Below, in pieces: positions 60,503-64,000 of a stretch of DNA of 64,000 bases (positions are counted from its first letter, which is position 1; every line of letters starts with the position of its first letter). The translations under genes and the position numbers were made by a program. The notes beneath the pieces are model-generated. The model ran no database searches. It saw only the letters and a program-made list of their open reading frames with translations, and had not been told where the DNA came from. The stretch covers positions 8,329,383 through 8,393,382 of the forward strand of contig NC_135252.1 of NCBI RefSeq assembly GCF_964204865.1. The letters run 5' to 3'. Origin of the DNA: Styela clava. Its lineage: Eukaryota; Chordata; Ascidiacea; Stolidobranchia; Styelidae.

Positions 60503-62282
60503 TATGTTGTTCTTGTTCATTGACACGTTTTGAAGAAATCGTTTTTCTCTTCGATTACTGGACCAATTGCTTTGAAATTTTCAGTGGTTGAAGATAGAAT
60601 TTTTCTCCAGAAGGCAATTACTTTTTTTTCGCTATGACGTCATCAAAATTATGTGGCTCTATGTGTCCATATATTTGAGTATAGCTGTCTTGTTGAATGT
60701 ATGTTGTAGAATGCGTGTCCATGTGCGACGTAGAATTAGTAATGATTGGTTATCATTGTCGTATCTTTTGCCATCGTAGATGTTGCTCGTTCAGCTTTTC
60801 CATTCGCCGTAAACGCGATCTTTTTGAATCATTCGTTTGATATCTGTTCAATCTGTCACCCGAGTCAATGTTGTATTTTCCGATTTTCGAAGCATCCTTG
60901 TTTGTTCCGACTTTGTCGTTACTTCTCCTTGACGATATAAATTTTGTGGAGCCAGAACGAGGTGTGATGGCTAGACCAAAATAATATAGTATTGGTAGTA
61001 AGTGATAAGTTATAAAGTATTATTAATAATTGCTCAACTTAATGCCGCTTTCCCTGAACTAACAAAGTACGGATTCGAACATATTGCAGTTTTCACAAAA
61101 GACATCAACCCACGAATTCCTCGAATAAAAGATTTGTAACATTTTCAACAAGAGATTCCATCCAATAACAATATTACGGGCTCATCCAAATTTTGGTCCT
61201 TTTGCCGATTCATCTTAACATTTTTTGCGCTTTCGTTCCCAGATGAAAAAATATTTATTTGTTTACCTGTCGAAGATTATGGTTTGCTGTTAACCTGTTA
61301 CACACCGGTAAATAGCTACTGCAATATTGGCCATTTATGGGGAAAATAACGTATTTCAAGAGCACAATGAGTTATAATTTTGTTTAATTCTATAAGTTGT
61401 TTTCGTGGAAGTTATTGGAAATTAGTGCTTTCAAAAACCTATTTTTCAACGAAATCAATAATTATATTTTAGACGAAATGTAATAATCTATACGTTTAAT
61501 ATTTCATTTAAAGTCACAATAGTGATGAATCGATGGAAGTTAATCAAGAAGGTGAATTTGATCAAACATTGATGCTAATTCTTTGTTATGGCAGCATGCT
61601 CTTTCTTGTTTGGTTTCGTTCACTGCTGGAATCCTAGCATGTCTTGCTTACGAGTAATTACATGTTCAATGAAACTATGATGGACTATTCTACATTGCCC
61701 GAGGTAAAAGGTTTTGTACAAATCCGATATTTTAGGGTTATTATGCGATCAAGTCATATCTTAAGTATTTCTGAGGAACAGAATATGCCCTGAAGAAATA
61801 CGGGAGAATAGTATTTTCATATATTCTGCATTTTTCAATTACAAATTACACGTTAAATTTCAACATAATTATTTGCTGTCTGTTCCGTTTTGTAAACGAA
61901 TTTTTGTGTTGCTTGTAAATATTTTTTTTCGTTTTAATTTCTTAATCTTGTGTACATTAACCGCTGAAGAAATGCATCTTAACGCAACTAAGACTTAATT
62001 CATTTACTGGTAAATTTTATTAAAATAACATGTTTTGTGACAGTGTAAAAATTTTGTTGAGGTTTGAAATATGCGCGGTATTGACAATTTACACCAATGA
62101 CTTGCAATTGAAATCTTAATCGTATTTTTGAGATTGGATCAAGTAATCAAGCGCCATGCTTGTTCAATGTTAATATTGCCGCGGGGTATTGCATATTCCA
62201 AAATTAAAACATATTTTACAAATCAGCTATTTGAGTTCAGTGATACGCTGAAACTATCATTTCAAAAGGATATGATACGCCC

Positions 62283-63695
62283 TTATATACGACAGCGACA
62301 GGAACCGACTGGCACTATTTGTGGCTGTATTACCTAAAAGCGTAAATAACAGCAGCAAGATCATTATCACGACTCGACGTTTGACAAGATACTTGTTTCT
62401 TTTCGATTATAACAATGTTTTTTTCGCGTATCGCTTTAGTATCAAATTCTGTAATATTTTTCAGCCGAATTGACATTTGTTGAAGTTATGGCAAGATGAG
62501 TCGTTGTCAGAAATATTTTATTTTGCCCATGTACTTTGAAAACAACATACCGATTTTCCTTCGTTCCACATGGATTCTCCACTTGTCTCTGAAATGTTTT
62601 CTTCCGAAACAAATTCGCCGCGCATGTTTTCTCGACCATTTGTTGCCGGGCGGTTTTTTCGAATGATTGTATTTGCAAGCCACAACACTCCGGCAGACCA
62701 CTGAAATCGAAAAATATATAAATATTGGTGAACTGTTTGCGGTGTGATGGTATCACACTGAAGAATTTGCAGTCATATTAGATTATTATAAATAGAAAAA
62801 ATCGCGGTGTTACCTCTATATACGCTTACACGTTCTTAATATAGCCTTTTATATTTCTAGGTACAGTTATTATGTTATGTTAACAATGCATGAATAGGAA
62901 AATGCATACCGCCATTTTATCTTTCTTTTTCAAAACTGCGTTCTTTCCCTCTCTCTCCATGTAAAGGCGTGATTCTTCTAATGCACCCATCCTTGACCCT
63001 ACGTATATTGAAAGTACGCTCACCGAAACGGCGATTGAAGCCAGAACAACGCATGCAAGATATCTGAAATTGTGGAGCAACTTTGTTTAAAAAAATACCG
63101 AGTTAAATATTGCATATCCGAATTAATTTGTGTGAATGTATTGTTTATTTTGGCGTTGCATTTATTTTAGGTTATGAGATCACTGGTACAAACCAGTATA
63201 CATCAAAGAGGGTGGAATGAATGGAACAGATTATATGGAACTGGATGGATTCTGATACTAATTCCCACATATATAAGTAGTAGTTGTCTATTTTTTCAGG
63301 TGTGCACAGCCCTCCTGATTCAGACCTAACCCAGCTGTATACTGTACGAAAGCAAGACATTATAAGTACATTTGACAGTAATTAAAGGAGATCTTGGTAA
63401 ATTACACCCTCCTGTGCGTACTGCTAAATAGATGTTCAGTAGAGCAAGTAGGAAATGCAATCTGTGGTCTAGAATTCGAATCAGTCAAGCAACCATGGTG
63501 AGTGATGTGTGACTAGAAATTTCATTATCGCAGATTGACTGTCAAACCATACCAAAGTACATACATTCTGTATTTAAATAAATGTCCTTCGTGTTGTTTG
63601 TTTTTCAATATGAATGTCATCTGCAATCTATCATATTCGATGCAAAGAATCGAAGCCACGAAAGTAACCGTTGACGTCAACATGTAAAGAATGAT
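62283..63695 (-). CDS. Tentative multi-pass membrane protein, 5' end not found
   Basis: Four exons fit together by splice site and phase: 63695-63565 (ends phase 2), 63063-62910, 62700-62551 and 62333-62283, ending in a stop. The joined frame gives about 161 residues. Two hydrophobic spans are clear, ILYMLTSTVTFVASILCIEY in the first exon and YLACVVLASIAVSVSVLSIY in the second; a weaker one (WSAGVLWLANTII) opens the third. The third exon is also open in another frame, which lowers certainty. The first exon starts at an acceptor, so the start codon lies upstream, perhaps beyond the window. The layout recalls small four-pass proteins, but I see no diagnostic motif and do not name a family. Confidence 0.42.
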
Positions 63696-64000
63696 CTGAA
63701 TTACAAAATAATGAGTAAATGTTATATAGTTATAAACGTATCAGTTAAAAAACGAATAAATTGTATACAGTGTTCTGATGATTGTATACAAAGTATAATA
63801 TTTTTTGTACAAGGTAACAATATCCATTCATGCCCCGAGTAAAAAATTTAAAAAAAATAAAATTTGAACTGTTCCAAGAATATTATGACGTCATGTTAAA
63901 TGGGCTAATGGGCTTCCAAGACTTTCTGAAATCTTTTCTGGCAATTATTGTATTATATCCAATTTCCCAAAGATAAGTTTGTAATTTTGTCGGAAGACGA
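63696..64000. other. Right edge, nothing recognised
   Basis: AT-rich sequence upstream of the tentative membrane-protein exon. No exon or repeat could be supported. Confidence 0.4.

Larger units (their letters stand above)
56826..62282. other. Intergenic region, no supported gene
   Basis: Presumed promoter of the trefoil gene near its right-hand (minus-strand 5') side, then AT-rich sequence with two tandem repeats (58484-58570 and 60427-60502). The minus-strand frame 60235-59978 contains one hydrophobic span (LWLSLLVMVIEVPIAYFVL) but I found no linked exons. Confidence 0.45.

Overview
The window is nuclear DNA of an animal. Protein genes are split by many canonical GT-AG introns, the DNA is AT-rich, and the proteins are metazoan: a tau/MAP2/MAP4-type microtubule-binding repeat protein, trefoil (P-type) domains, MPHOSPH10, DCPS and ALG9. 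Moderate intron sizes, many hAT-type DNA transposons and tRNA-derived SINEs suggest an invertebrate. An ascidian or other invertebrate deuterostome is my best guess, but no sequence here fixes the species.

Layout, left to right. 1-989 (-): N-terminal part of an intact hAT transposase reading off the left edge. 2935-9791 (-): MPHOSPH10 in 7 coding exons; its third intron holds one hAT-type element nested inside another. 11254-13446 (+): DCPS in 7 coding exons, divergent from MPHOSPH10. 15341-33184 (-): a large MAPT/MAP2/MAP4-family gene with at least 18 coding exons, seven of them phase-0 exons of exactly 93 bp that each encode one 31-residue repeat, giving ten repeats in all. 35467-37227 (+): ALG9 as a single uninterrupted ORF. 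37228-52736: a transposon-rich block with SINEs, a 5.2-kb element with terminal inverted repeats of about 0.8 kb and a 6-bp target duplication, two decayed transposon ORFs and a triple-nested hAT stack. 52737-56804 (-): a 16-exon gene for a secreted trefoil-domain protein I do not recognise. 62283-63695 (-): a tentative small membrane-protein gene whose 5' part may lie outside the window.

The host genes do not form a pathway: they serve rRNA processing, mRNA cap scavenging, microtubule binding, N-glycan assembly and secretion. The main points are the enlarged tau-type repeat array with a decayed eleventh unit, the long-inverted-repeat element, and nested elements whose insertion order can be read from perfect 8-bp duplications. 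All gene models were built by hand from splice sites, reading-frame continuity and family similarity recalled from memory; no database search was run.
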